Positions 43,856 through 56,040 of a DNA stretch of 64,000 nucleotides are shown piece by piece (within the stretch, counting starts at the first letter, position 1; the number at the start of each line of letters is the position of its first letter). The stretch lies in the NCBI GenBank assembly GCA_031002005.1, contig CM061914.1, positions 195,132,685-195,196,684 on the forward strand. Reading direction: 5' to 3'. This DNA comes from Vandiemenella viatica. Lineage: Eukaryota > Arthropoda > Insecta > Orthoptera > Morabidae. A program made the translations under genes and the position numbers. The notes beneath the pieces were generated by a model, which saw only the letters and a list, made by a program, of their open reading frames with translations, did not search any database and had not been told where the DNA came from.

Positions 43856-44842
43856 CCGACGGTACTTACTGATCCACTGACTGAGGATTATTTTCAAAAG
43901 TATTGGCGACAATGAGACATTGATTGACGAGGATCGACACAGGCATGTTGCTGCAGCATTGTCGAGATTAAAAGGCGGGCAGAACATTTAATTTAATTGC
44001 AATGGAGCACACGCTCCGGTGGCAATTTCCCTACACACCCAACTTCCCCCTATACAACACTCACCTACATTTGCCCTCTACAAATTTTAACTTTAAATTC
44101 TTTTAACGTTTTCCCCTAGGTAACTCTTTCCAATCCCTGACACCCTTACCTAAAAAAGAAAATCTTCCCACATCCTTGTGCCTGAAATCGAGTGCCAGCT
44201 TACGTTCAATTAACGTTTAGAGAGTGGCAATAATGAATAACTTTAATTCTTGACTGCTGGATTATGACCAATTCAGTGACAATTAGTTTTCTTGTTTCCT
44301 CCAACGTATAGGAGTGCAGTTCTGTGAATAATTATCTAATTTCTTCTCATATATAACTTCTACTGAATTCCCGGCACTAATAAAAAATATGACCATAAAT
44401 ATTACCGTAATATGACCAAAACTAGGAAGATAGCCTGAACATGCATTCATGTCCTTTACAAAATACAATCAAGCATTTTAATCAGTGTTTAATGCAGCAT
44501 TACAGCTCAAAAGGAAGGTAGGAAAATAACATATGACTTGTCAAACATCGGAACCCTAATCATTACATCTGTAAAGCAGTTACACCTGTAACCACTAAAC
44601 TTACCTTGTTGACCTGAAGATCAAGTACTTACGTGGTTTGTTTTCGTCGAGAACACTTCCTTGCGTTCGATCCGCCGGTAAACAATGTTACAGCAACAAA
44701 TCGGCAGCACAACAGGAATTGGCAATATTGAATTATACAATACAGCCAGTACTAATTTCTGCGAAAATGCTTTACTTCCCATCTGCCGATCCGGGTTCCT
44801 TTCGGGATTATATGACCCTGCTTATGGTGGCATCCTCTGTAT
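43856..44842. other. Unassigned sequence
   Basis: No gene or element recognised. Confidence 0.45.
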
Positions 44843-45085
44843 TTTTTTTTTTTGTAACTGCTTTACGTCTCTTTTAACATCGAGGTCTTTAGAGACGAAA
44901 GGATGGGGGGCAAGGATGGGGGCAAGGAATGGGAAGGAATTCGGCCATGGCCTTTTGAAGGAAGCATCCCGGCATTTGCCTGGAGTGATTTGGGGAAACC
45001 ATGGAAAACCCAAATCTGGATGCCCGGACGGGGATTCGAACCGCTGTCCTCCCGAATGCGAGGCGAGAACGCTAACCGGCATCCT
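44843..45085 (-). mobile_element. tRNA-derived SINE, family C
   Basis: Nearly identical to the copies at 20148 and 26180, with minus-strand B box GGTTCGAATCCCC and poly(A) as T12 at about 44845. The 'ggatgggggcaagg' block is duplicated. Confidence 0.86.
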
Positions 45086-46453
45086 CTGATTATCGGGCAT
45101 TGTGCGTGTGTAGTCAAAAAGATTACTTAAACAAAAAAGTAATTTCAATTCAAAAAACTGTTGATGGATTGAAACAATTTAAACCAGACGTGACAGCTCA
45201 AAAATTTAAAAAAAGTAACGCTTTAAGCACCAACTTCAAAAAGGAATACAAACGTTTGTAAAGTAAGGTATAGCGGCGAAGACATTCCAGGATATTGCGC
45301 TTGGTGCTGCAACAATCTGATGTTCATTAAGGATCAGTTGGAGATAACGTGCAACACGCGTACTTCTAGTACTGATGAAAATATTAATGCGTTTATATTG
45401 AATCATACTGGTGCACGCTCCAATACTGAAGCGAAGATTGACAATAGTATTGATAGTCTAGTGGTCCCTTTAAGTCAACACTGCGAACTTCCCGGATGTT
45501 GTGACGTCACTGCCAAAATTCGATGTACAACTAGGCATCAAACTTTCCTTCACCAACCAAAGTTACATTTAGACAGCACTAGTCAAATGAGAGAACAGCA
45601 TAGTTACATATTATCGCTGGTGCGTAAGAACGACAGAACCGTAAAACTTGAAATTTTGTGTTCAAGTGCGTATTAAATGTAAATCTACCCTTTACACAGT
45701 TTGGCCCTCTAAAATTCGCCATGTTGCAGTTCCGTCGTTCTTCCAGGACAGCGATGTGTCGCGCAGATTTTCATCAACAATAAAATTCAAATCATTCGCG
45801 CAAAGAGTAGTGGGAAAATATTTCTACTGCGGTTCTGTACCAAAAAAATACAGTAAACACTGACCACATTTGGCAACAATAGCGAGAGTGTCAGCTCTTC
45901 ACAATGTTTACTACAAGAACATTTCATTTTTTCATGTTACGAACAATGTGGGAAGTAGTTAACATCACAAGTCTTTAACATAGAGCTTATGAAATTATTA
46001 AAACTACTTATTAATAACTTAATTCCTTCTGCTATAACAATAAAATAACTAACCAGAAATCTAAACTAATATTGCCGCTACAAAATCAAAATATTCAGAC
46101 ACGCCTAAACATATGAAAAGCATCGCAAGCTACATTTCGGGTAATACCAGTTCCTACACCAGGATTCCTAGTTCACATAGCACAAATTATCAGCTAATTT
46201 CCTCAAACACCTTGAGCACAAGCGGCAACCGAACTAACGCACGCGATGTGAACTTCACCCACAATGCGCTAATGTTCTTCACGTTGAAACATTTACTAAC
46301 GGAAATTATGACCAACTCGTCAGAAACACTGGAAGAATCTAAAATTAAAATCCGCGGTTAGATGGAGACCGGATAACGCAAAAAGTGATTTCCGCGACGC
46401 GAAGTAATCACGTCATAATACTGCGTTACTCAGTGGCAAGAAGTATTACTTTC
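45086..46453. other. Unassigned sequence
   Basis: No recognised motif. The frame at 45320-45676 has several Cys and His residues but no pattern that I know. Confidence 0.4.
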
Positions 46454-47453
46454 NNNNNNNNNNNNNNNNNNNNNNNNNNNNNNNNNNNNNNNNNNNNNNN
46501 NNNNNNNNNNNNNNNNNNNNNNNNNNNNNNNNNNNNNNNNNNNNNNNNNNNNNNNNNNNNNNNNNNNNNNNNNNNNNNNNNNNNNNNNNNNNNNNNNNNN
46601 NNNNNNNNNNNNNNNNNNNNNNNNNNNNNNNNNNNNNNNNNNNNNNNNNNNNNNNNNNNNNNNNNNNNNNNNNNNNNNNNNNNNNNNNNNNNNNNNNNNN
46701 NNNNNNNNNNNNNNNNNNNNNNNNNNNNNNNNNNNNNNNNNNNNNNNNNNNNNNNNNNNNNNNNNNNNNNNNNNNNNNNNNNNNNNNNNNNNNNNNNNNN
46801 NNNNNNNNNNNNNNNNNNNNNNNNNNNNNNNNNNNNNNNNNNNNNNNNNNNNNNNNNNNNNNNNNNNNNNNNNNNNNNNNNNNNNNNNNNNNNNNNNNNN
46901 NNNNNNNNNNNNNNNNNNNNNNNNNNNNNNNNNNNNNNNNNNNNNNNNNNNNNNNNNNNNNNNNNNNNNNNNNNNNNNNNNNNNNNNNNNNNNNNNNNNN
47001 NNNNNNNNNNNNNNNNNNNNNNNNNNNNNNNNNNNNNNNNNNNNNNNNNNNNNNNNNNNNNNNNNNNNNNNNNNNNNNNNNNNNNNNNNNNNNNNNNNNN
47101 NNNNNNNNNNNNNNNNNNNNNNNNNNNNNNNNNNNNNNNNNNNNNNNNNNNNNNNNNNNNNNNNNNNNNNNNNNNNNNNNNNNNNNNNNNNNNNNNNNNN
47201 NNNNNNNNNNNNNNNNNNNNNNNNNNNNNNNNNNNNNNNNNNNNNNNNNNNNNNNNNNNNNNNNNNNNNNNNNNNNNNNNNNNNNNNNNNNNNNNNNNNN
47301 NNNNNNNNNNNNNNNNNNNNNNNNNNNNNNNNNNNNNNNNNNNNNNNNNNNNNNNNNNNNNNNNNNNNNNNNNNNNNNNNNNNNNNNNNNNNNNNNNNNN
47401 NNNNNNNNNNNNNNNNNNNNNNNNNNNNNNNNNNNNNNNNNNNNNNNNNNNNN
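46454..47453. other. Assembly gap (1000 N)
   Basis: Exactly 1000 N; the right edge falls inside a family-C SINE. Confidence 0.99.
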
Positions 47454-47487
47454 AGAACGTTAACCGCTCACCCACCACGCTCGGTAA
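47454..47487 (-). mobile_element. tRNA-derived SINE, family C, head at gap edge
   Basis: 'agaacgttaaccgctcacccaccacgctcggt' is the reverse of the SINE 5' head. The assembly break in a high-copy SINE explains the gap. Confidence 0.7.
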
Positions 47488-47792
47488 TAAGGCCCCAAGA
47501 GAAGAATAAGATCCGCTAGAAGCGAAGGCGAGGTCCTAAAGCGAATAGAGGAGATCCCCAAGAAGTCAATGAAACCCAGAGTACGTCTGCGGAATGGATG
47601 AAAAAGTTACGATAGCTGTTCGAATAGACGGGAGTTGTGTACAGACTGGAAGACTGTACTAACATATCAAAGGGTCGAGAACTATACGCCACTGTGACAT
47701 TAAAGTCATCGGAGATGACAGAACGGGAAGCAATGCGGCTGTGACGTTTTGAAGGCACCAATTATCCTGAGAGTTATTTCGCAGAGAATGAA

Positions 47793-47868
47793 AAGTGTGT
47801 GGCCGGACGGGATTTGAACTCGCGTCCTCCCGGGCGTTACAGCCAACCCACCACGCTCTCGAGCTGGA
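47793..47868 (-). mobile_element. tRNA-derived SINE, family C, head only
   Basis: 'ggccggacgggatttgaactcgcgtcctcccgggcgttacagccaacccaccacgctc' is the family head with a slightly changed B box (agttcaaatcc). Confidence 0.65.
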
Positions 47869-48480
47869 ATGTAACAACCACGTTGCCAGTAAAGACGCTA
47901 TCATCCAAACTGTTCGTACCGACTTGGTAATTTTAGTTTACTCTGCCTAGGGCGAACGAAAAACTTGCGTTTTCATGGCGGATAGGCAGCTATTCAGAGC
48001 ATGAAGCAATGTCGGCAGTGACTCGTGAAGACGAAGGGCAAAGCCATCCGCAGTGAGAAAGCGTCTGTCACGTCGTGTTGTGGACACACCACCCACATAC
48101 ACCATGTGCAGAATAGGCCAAGACGTTACACGCGTCCTCCTCAACAAACGTTCAGATTAAATACTCGAAAAAGAAAATGTGGCGTCGAGCTGCAGTAGTA
48201 GTATTTCTTTTTTCGTGAATTCGATTCGCCGATACTCCTTTGATTCTGAAGTTCCTTCTTTCTTTATTAATTTTTGTTTACACATTGATGCAAGCACACA
48301 AATCGTACACGGATTTTTTTTTTTTTAATTTAACTTTTCTAAATGTTTACAGATGTTTCGATTTTTTTTTATTTCATTGTTGGAGTCGCACGCTACGTGG
48401 ATGGCAGTAGCCCAGTTTTGTTCTTCACTGGCGGGTGAATTTTCTCCTGCCGAATTTTTTGTGCCCGACTTGTGTTTTTA
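47869..48480. other. Unassigned sequence
   Basis: Nothing recognised. Confidence 0.45.
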
Positions 48481-48917
48481 GAGGGGCGCCCATTAATTGC
48501 TCGGCACTTTTTCACTTTTTTGTGCAATTCCGGGATCCCCTCCCCCCCCCCCCCCGATGAGATTTGGTGAGATCTGGTCGGACCCGCTCCCCCCTAAGAT
48601 GACGTGAGATTTTGGACGGGATTCCCCCCTCCCTCTCCTACACGTAATCGACCACGTAGATTTTGATATTTTTTTTTAGCTCTCCTCCTTCCAAGGCAAT
48701 ATCGCCGTCATTTCTATACCTCTTACACCCCCCCTCCCCACCTTCCCCCTAAAACACACATCCGCGTCGATTGTGGACTTTTTTTTTAAGCTCTACTATC
48801 CTTCAAGAATTTCAAAAGCACGCGTGAGATTTCCATCGACCCCCCCCCCCCATTTGTGAGATTTCGCCGGACTTCCCCTTTTTACTATTTTACCTCACGT
48901 AATTAATGGACGCCCGC
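48481..48917. mobile_element. Harbinger-type MITE, family A copy 6 (longest)
   Basis: Left GAGGGGCGCCCATTAATTGC, right CACGTAATTAATGGACGCCC. TTA precedes and TAA follows. The interior repeats the 'gagattt..', 'tttttttagctct' and C-tract modules twice, as if two MITEs had fused. Confidence 0.75.
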
Positions 48918-49644
48918 TAATCTGAAACCGTCTGCACACCTATTAGCGGTTTTGGCGTACTTTGGGATTCATTCTCACCTCGCAGTTCTGCAAGTTTTAT
49001 GATCGCAGCCTCACAAACAAATAAGCTAAACGTATTCAGTTAGATTCCAAATTGTAGTTCGTAGGGAGAGTATTGCCAAGCTAGTGAGGTGTACGCGGCT
49101 GAATGTGACACAGCGTCATCAAAGCTGTACCTCACACTAAGCACGACCGGTGAAATCCTCTATACACTGGTGCTCCAAACACTCTGCTAAGCGGTTCTCG
49201 AGCTGTAACTATTTCTTAGGACTATTATTTCGTTAGACACCTTTCCTCCTGACTATACCCTGCCCAGCAATTATGAAGCGACGGGTTGTGGGTGTCGACT
49301 ACCCTCCGTCGAGGTCACGTCTTCCGCTTCGTTCCCGGCGGGTGCTGGGTCCTACACTGCTTGGCTGTGCTGTGGACTAAGCGACTAGCCTGGTAGTGGT
49401 GTCGGCTTTCGGCCGCTGCGTCGTCCAGACAAAAGTCGCCGCGTTATGAAATTTCATCCAGCCTCTCAGGAAACTTCCGCTTCCTGGCGCAGGGCAACAA
49501 CCCCGTGAAGGACGGCTCGCTTCGCTTCCTCCACCACAACAAACCCCGTCCCTCCCCTCTCACTCCACACCATTCCTCTTAAACACAAAACAGGAAGGAA
49601 ACAATAACAAAACAGATTACTGCGAGTCAGGAAGGCGGCTGATA
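48918..49644. other. Unassigned sequence, GC-rich in 49260-49450
   Basis: No gene motif recognised. Confidence 0.4.
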
Positions 49645-49800
49645 CCACTTTGCCCTGGCATTCGGGAGGACGTGGTGTCAAATCCCGTCCGACAATATAA
49701 TTTCGGGTTTCCCAAAATCGTACCAAGCCAAGATTCTTTTAAAAGGCCATAGCGGAATTCCTTCCCAATCCTCCTTCCCATTCCTCCTCCTCTTGGATGA
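49645..49800 (+). mobile_element. tRNA-derived SINE, family C (diverged)
   Basis: 'gccctggcattcgggaggacgtggtgtcaaatcccgtcc' and 'ttttaaaaggccatagcggaattccttccc' on the plus strand. Confidence 0.72.
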
Positions 49801-50177
49801 AAAGGGTACAAATAGGCCTACATCACCCCGTCTCCCAGGCTACGCCCGGACGGAATGTAACGTTATAAAGCCCGTGCCGGCTACTGTTACTGTATAAGAG
49901 TCGATAGTGAGCGTGCTAGCTCGTCGTCTGCCCGCCCTCCAGCCCCGGGGCTTAGTCTGGCGACCGTGGCTGCGAGTGCAGGCGCGTGGTTCCAAGGTCC
50001 TTCGCAACGTGGTCGCAGCTCGTCAAGCGAGATTTAGGAACGCGGCAGTGACGCCTGTCTATATATAACAAACCAGCTCTCCGTGGAACTTGTACCCCGT
50101 ATAGGCACCACTAGACTAGACTAGACACTACATGCTTCATAAAACTTTTTCCTCATTACGCCACACCCAGCCAAGAG
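49801..50177. other. Unassigned GC-rich sequence with a TATA-like motif
   Basis: TATATATAA at about 50060 follows GC-rich sequence, but no coding or LTR structure is attached. Confidence 0.3.
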
Positions 50178-50260
<83 letters not shown>

Positions 50261-50510
50261 AAAGGTAACACAAAAAACACACAAACTAAAAAAAGGCAAC
50301 ACAAAAAACACACAAACACACACAAACACACACAAACACACACACACACAAAAACACACAAAAACACACAAAAACACAAAAACAAACACAAAAACAAAAA
50401 CAAACAAAAAACAAAAACAAACAAACAAACAAAAACAAACAAACAAACAAAAACACAAACAAACACACAAAAAACAAACACAAAAAAACAAACAAATACA
50501 CAGACACACA
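50178..50510. repeat. (AC)n microsatellite and derived A/C low-complexity tract
   Basis: About 39 AC units (50178-50256), followed by ACAAAC- and ACAAAAAC-type repeats to about 50510. The long reading frames here on both strands (Thr/His or Val/Cys alternation) are artefacts of the repeat. Confidence 0.97.
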
Positions 50511-50554
50511 ACTCCGTTCCTCCATCAGTGAGTAACGCCGGGGGGGGGGGGGGG

Positions 50555-50735
50555 GTATTCGGGTCCAGATACCTGTCTGGCCACCCTGATTTCGGTTTGT
50601 TACAGTTCCCGGAGTGACAGCAGGCCTGAGGGTTTCTTCGGAAGGTCTACGCCGAATGCCTAGGCCCTTCCAGCAGATCTTTCGCCCCTCCCTTCTCACC
50701 TCGTCGTCGGCAAAGCGTAAAGCCACAGTCAAAAA
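50555..50735 (+). mobile_element. tRNA-derived SINE, family C (strongly diverged)
   Basis: Ends 'cctcgtcgtcggcaaagcgtaaagccacagtcaaaaac', like the family 3' end. The body is only weakly similar. Confidence 0.45.
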
Positions 50736-51806
50736 CATTTAAATTAAAGGCGGGAAAGGACTGGGGATAAGCAACAACGAGGCCTTCTGAAGGAACAACC
50801 CCGACATTCAGTTTAGTTTCACTCACCGGAAGGGGCAGAGCCGTCACGGAGGCACTAGCCTACAGAACCAGAGGCCACCTGGGTGCCAGTGCCTCCCGAA
50901 TGAAACGCTCACCCGTCCTAGCCAACTCAGGACGTGCAGACTGCGGACCACTGCTGACACGTGCAATTAGCGTGTGGAGCGTGCGAAGGAACCTGACCGT
51001 CGGCTCACCGTGTTCTACAATTGATCTTGATTCTGCAGTGCTCCACAGCCGCCAATTTGTTCGCGACTTATTTGCAGACTACTTTAGCATATTCGTTGCT
51101 GTATGGCGGAAATTCAGGTCACTAACGGAAACACAAGTCTTGCAAGAAATTCGATTACAATCAACGTTTCGTCTTCTCTAATTATGGTATTGATATTTTA
51201 TTCAGACTGAAGTTAAATTCCGCTTTTACATAACTGATTTCTTCCGCGTGTTGTTCCTGTTTGCGACTGCCATATTTGCCGATGAAACGCGACGGAATTA
51301 CTTGTAACGAAGCACTTTAAAATGGATGTACGTTGAAGCAGCAGTTGTGGACCAGGTTCGTCCGACTGGCCATTGCTTCCCCGTGTGTTGTGAATTTACT
51401 GATGCCGCGAGTGGTCGATATATCGACACGCGCCTCGCTTCGAAGCACACACTCGATCGTCTCTTTTGTGTCAGTTCGGCGACCTTTGCGACTGTCGGAA
51501 CGACCTTGGGCGGCGGACCAACCAACTCCAAAAAACGAGCAACGCCAATACCCACCGGCCGGTTTCTAGTAGACTAAATACGAACATTGGACCAAGTGTA
51601 CCAGAAGAAATAATATGATAAGTAACTAACAGCCCAGACGAACCGAAAGCGACATCGAATTAGAAAGTCACTAAAAAATGTCTTAACAGTTGTAATGTTT
51701 TATTTTCGAACATTTATCTACGACCATTTAAGAACCGTCCAAAAATATTTGTGCACAGAAGACCAGTTCATCAAGGTGAAATTTGGAATTACAAAATAGT
51801 CTTAAC
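50736..51806. other. Unassigned sequence
   Basis: A weak SINE-like piece in reverse ('cgaggccttctgaaggaacaaccccgacattcag') lies at 50780-50820. GTCGATATATCGAC at 51416 is a perfect 14-bp palindrome. No gene recognised. Confidence 0.4.
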
Positions 51807-52412
51807 TAGTGTTGCAAATTGAAAAAAAAATTTTTTTCAGCTTTGTGAAAAAATGTTTTTTTTTTCAGCTTTGTGAAAAAACATGAAAAAACCTAGCACG
51901 CTTTTTTCTTCTTCAGAAAACGGTATATAGTTTTATTTACGGAACTTACATTTTACAAGTGTGTTTTAAACCTTACTGAATCATATTATGTCTTACATAA
52001 GGATTCATAAATGTATCTATATACGTAACATAATTTTATTCATCCTCACTACCAACACTACTTCGGTCGGTTTCGGAATTTTCTGTTTCTTCTTCTGTCT
52101 TCTCTGGATCCATAACTTCAGAAATAGTTACATTTTACTGATTGTTCTCGTATTGTACGCAGAAGATTTTGAGATTGCAATTTTAAATTGTGAGCAAAGT
52201 ACACACTGTGCATGAAAACTGCGCCGATAGTTCTGTATTACGGTCTTTTAAGTTTGAATTTAAATCTATTATCATACAAAATAGCAGCTTTATTTCTTTT
52301 TCAATCGTATCACTAGCTGAGAGTTCAACAAGTATACGAATAAATTTAAAATTCCTAATTTTTTGAAAAGATCCGTAGGTCTGCAGATAAATTGGCAGGG
52401 CTGGCAGCACTA
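51807..52412. mobile_element. Possible hAT-like element
   Basis: Ends TAGTGTTGCAAATTG and, inward from the right, TAGTGCTGCCAGCC resemble each other and the proven hAT at 34080 (TAGTGTTGCCC). The 8-bp flanks GTCTTAAC and GTTCAAAT agree at only 4 of 8 positions, so the boundaries are uncertain. Confidence 0.35.
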
Positions 52413-52664
52413 GTTCAAATAGCGAGTATCAATCCAAAACAAAGGGGAACGGGGATTCCTTCTCGCACAACCTAGCCTCTTCGTATTTCTTTTCTACTGA
52501 ACTACAAGAATATAGTAGATTTAGAAATTAAGATAAGTAGTTAGTATAAACTATAAAACAATCATATTAAACGATAAATGCCTTACAAATTTTTGATTTA
52601 TTAGTAATGAAAAAAAACATGTTTTTTTAAAGTTTTTCCGGAAAAAACTGCGAAAATATAAGCA

Positions 52665-52940
52665 TTTAAAATGTGGTTCTATCGAAGGATGCTGAGAATT
52701 AGCCGGACACATGAAATGATAAATGTTTTGGAAGTGGAATAAGTACTGAAGGTTTGCAAGGATTACACGAGAGAATTTTAAAAAGTGAAATCCGTTAATT
52801 TATTAGTGTAGGGAACAATCGATAGAATGATCGTAGAGGAACGAAAAGGTCATAATAGGTGAAGCAAATGGTAAAGGGCGTAGATTGTAAGAGCGTATGT
52901 CGAAATGAAGAAAGTGAGAGACTGATGATAAAAAAAAGGG
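52665..52940 (+). pseudogene. LINE (family X) 3' end, old copy
   Basis: 'aaaatgtggttctatcgaaggatgctgagaatt' (KMWFYRRMLRI), 'gtagggaacaatcgatagaa' and the terminal 'gagagactgatgataaaaaaa' align with 15270-15800, with heavy decay. Confidence 0.72.
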
Positions 52941-53199
52941 AAAGAATGTGTAAACGGCCACTCACTTCTCATACATCATCTAGTCGCCTCTAGCCCCTTC
53001 ACTCTGGTGTTTGCGACTAGTATCTTAAATCCACAGCAATTACTTGTGATTTTATGCAGATAAATCTCCTCCGCTTTCTAGAGGTTCATCCATCACGGAA
53101 GCCAACAGCAGCAGTAACAACTTCCCGGCAACCTACAGCTCACTTCAAGTGTTCGATATCGGCGCTAGTGGCGGTACCGTCGATCAACAGTTTTTTTGT

Positions 53200-53400
53200 T
53201 TTGTTTTGTTTTACGCCTTGTCGAGGTCGAAATCGTTAAAGGCGAACGAATTCGACCATTGGCCTCTTTTACAGGAACCATCTCGGAATTCGTCTGGAGT
53301 GATTTGTGAAAACGATGGAATAATTGAAATCTGGAGGGTCGGACGGGAATTCAAACCTCGAGGCTCGATGACAATAGAGCGGCTGTGCTCGATAGAGAAT
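53200..53400 (-). mobile_element. tRNA-derived SINE, family C (diverged)
   Basis: 'ttttacgccttgtcgaggtcg..cattggcctcttttacaggaaccatctcggaattcgtctggagtgattt..ggacgggaattcaaacc' is the reverse of the family from 3' end to B box. Confidence 0.75.
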
Positions 53401-54294
53401 TTTGCAGATACATTATTTTCGTACTGCCCAAGCGCCTATGAGGTATGGAGAGAACGAAGCACAGTGAACCCAGAAAATAAAACTTCACTGTTGTTGTTAC
53501 GAGGTCACCAAAACTCAGTAGCTGGTAATGTGTCAGAGCACTTATTATGGTTGGCGACTTTATTGGAGACACGAGTTAAGGTCAGGCCACACTAGACCGA
53601 GCCGAGCCCGCGCCGTCACCGCACCGACACTCGACCGAGTGTCGGCTCGCCCCCCTCGCGTCCACACTGGTCCGTAGCACGGCCGTGTGACGGACGGGTT
53701 CCTACTCAATCTCCTTTAACGTGTACATTTGGCTGTTTCACGAAATTAATGTTAAAAAATTACCTTAAAAGTGATTTGGGTATCGTAGCTGCGGCTACCA
53801 CCCGTACTTTATTACTTTCGTAGATTAAGAAGTACAGTACTCTATAATAAAGTACGTTAAAATACTTTTTTTGTCCGATTCCAGTTATCTCCTAATTGTT
53901 TGAACTCTTATGCACAAAAATAGTATTCCAAAGCTGTTTTAACAAATGATCGTCACACTGTATTGAAAGATTTTCATGTATCTCTACATAGTCAAGATTA
54001 AATGTCAAGTGTCATTCACTTCACATTTAACGTGTATGTTTTAGTTGAGGTTCCTTTTCGAGTCACTCAATATTTTTTTTATCAAAAAAAGAATAAGATT
54101 ATTATACATTTTTATTTTAATGCAGACCGCAAAGATTCCGTAAAATAATAATAATTTCATGTGATCTAAAATTTCCAGTCATGGAGTTACTTATCGGCTG
54201 CGCAGTACACCTCTATCAATCTCACCTAATTTTAAAAGGAAAACTACAGATTAATGTGAAATTCGAAACACAGAGCGTCCTAGCATTTTAGCAT
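53401..54294. other. Unassigned sequence with a GC-rich palindrome
   Basis: CCGACACTCG and CGAGTGTCGG (about 53625-53646) form perfect 10-bp arms with a 2-bp spacer inside a GC-rich block that starts just after a TTAA (53576). It might be one end of a transposon, but no partner end was found. Confidence 0.35.
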
Positions 54295-54860
54295 TAACAA
54301 ATCAAAGCTTTTCCAGAGGTGAATTTCCATTTTAAGACGCATAAAAATTACAGCTGAGACAGGGATTTGAACCAGGGACTTTCATTTCCCAAGTCGTACG
54401 CCATAACCTTCTGAGTCAACAGACAAATCTGGTTATAATCAAAAATTATTGTTCAAACATAATAAAATAAACGTACTTATAATTTATTTTTGCCATGCCA
54501 GAACACAAATGTACTTTATTAGATGATTGAATATATATTCTCCAGTACTTCTAGATTCAGATGCTTGCGGCGAGTGATTTCGTTACGGAAGGTCCCCGGT
54601 TCAAAATCCGGATCTCGGGTGCAATTTTTACAGGCCTTAAAATCGACTTTCACCAGTGGCAAAGATTTGATTTGTTAATGCGAACATGCAAGGACTCTAC
54701 CTAAATTTTACGAATATCTGATGTACCTGAAGTAAGGCTGAAAAAAAGGACACACTTCTAAAGCAATCAGTAACGTTAAAACAATATTTAGTCGTAAAGG
54801 ACCGGAAATTTCCGAGCTCTTTCTATACAGTTCTCCATATCGACCAGCCCGATAGCAGAT
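54295..54860. repeat. Repeat shared with the 18.1-kb MULE-type element, containing an inverted tRNA-like pair
   Basis: 54295-54530 and 54720-54860 align with 18205-18430 and 18490-18590 in the MULE-type element. Between them, 54560-54690 is a second tRNA-like unit in the opposite orientation (GGTTCAAAATCC B box on plus; the first has 'ggatttgaacc' on minus). The two copies of 'caaatcaaag..ccag.ggtgaa' are reverse complements. Confidence 0.62.
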
Positions 54861-55119
54861 CAAAATACCGTCAAAATATAAACCAAATTCCACAGAACAG
54901 TGAACGTGGAAAACACCTGGAGTCATGAATGCCGCCGGCTTTTAGAGAGAAGACGCCATTTTAACTCATTTACAAACATCACATACTCTACTTTCATTTC
55001 TAATTGCAATCAAACAATTGACCTACCAACATTACCTTCGACTAGCAGTGCCGAATGCAGCGGTATAGGAACATCACAACAGATTACCGAATAGATTTCC
55101 CGACTGAACCTTCGCAGTG

Positions 55120-56040
55120 TATTGGCTCTACAAGCTGAATCGGACGTCCCGCAGGGAACAGTACTTGGACCACTTCTATTCCTGATATTGTAAACTATCT
55201 TCCTGATACTCTTAACAGCCGTCTGACATTGTCGACGATGCTATAGCCATGTAAAGTGTTTAGAGATTCAACGTGGTCTCCAGCAGATTCGAACAAAGTG
55301 TCATAAATGGCAGCTTAAATTGCAGTAAATGGAGGTTAATACCGCATAACCGATAAGAAGACATCACTTGCCTGTTAAGTACTTTATAATGCATAATCCT
55401 CAAAGTTCCCAGGTGTAACGGTACAAAGCAATATACAATTGGATCAACACGTAAAATCCGTCGGTCGAAAAGCTAATTCCAGATTGAGAATCATAGGTCG
55501 ACTTTTGAAGAACTGTAATTTATTTGTAAAGGAAATAAAATATAAAATTCTTGTGCGTCCTCGTCTGGAGTTTTGTTGTGTTGTGCGAGTTTTGTATCGC
55601 GAGAGGTCGATTAATATTATCGATAATGTGCAGAGAAGAGCAGCGCGATTTGACTGCTTGCCTCTGTCACTACAGAATTGGTTGGGTTGGGATTCACAAG
55701 TAGACACATATGTCGTAGTTTCCGCATAAATCTACTGAATAACATGAGAACAAGTAATATCATTTACGAATGCAGCGAAATAGTTCTCTCACCAACGTAC
55801 TTAAGTCGCAATGACATGAGTGAAATAAATGCCCTTACGGATTCTTTCTTTCTTCGTGCAGTCAGGGACTGGAATGTGGAGCACAGAATAGTTTTGGCGC
55901 AAAGCACTCTCCGCCAAAAACAGTTTTCTGTGAATTTCAGGACATACGTGCAGGAATCAGATAGAGAGTTCGATATCCGCGAGGCTCTACTCACGAAACC
56001 TAGAAACCGATTTTTGCGACAGCGAGACACACGGAATTAA
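55120..56040 (+). pseudogene. LINE (family Z, I/Jockey-type) 3' half
   Basis: SDVPQGTVLGPLLFLI at 55141 is the RT B-motif. The frame 55439-55729 reads MDQHVKSVGRKANSRLRIIG and VQRRAARFDC. The frame 55678-56040 holds the C-terminus ALTDSFFLRAVRDWNVEHRI. The catalytic YADD region is lost in stops around 55230. Same family as 40190-41160. Confidence 0.82.

Noticed and set aside
45320..45676. 118-residue frame with several Cys and His
   Set aside because: No recognised domain, no splice or promoter context, and surrounded by transposon debris.
50055..50075. TATA-like motif as a promoter
   Set aside because: No transcription unit, initiator or LTR structure can be attached to it.
50132..50617. 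Thr/His-rich plus-strand and Val/Cys-rich minus-strand proteins
   Set aside because: Translations of an (AC)n microsatellite and its degenerate flank.
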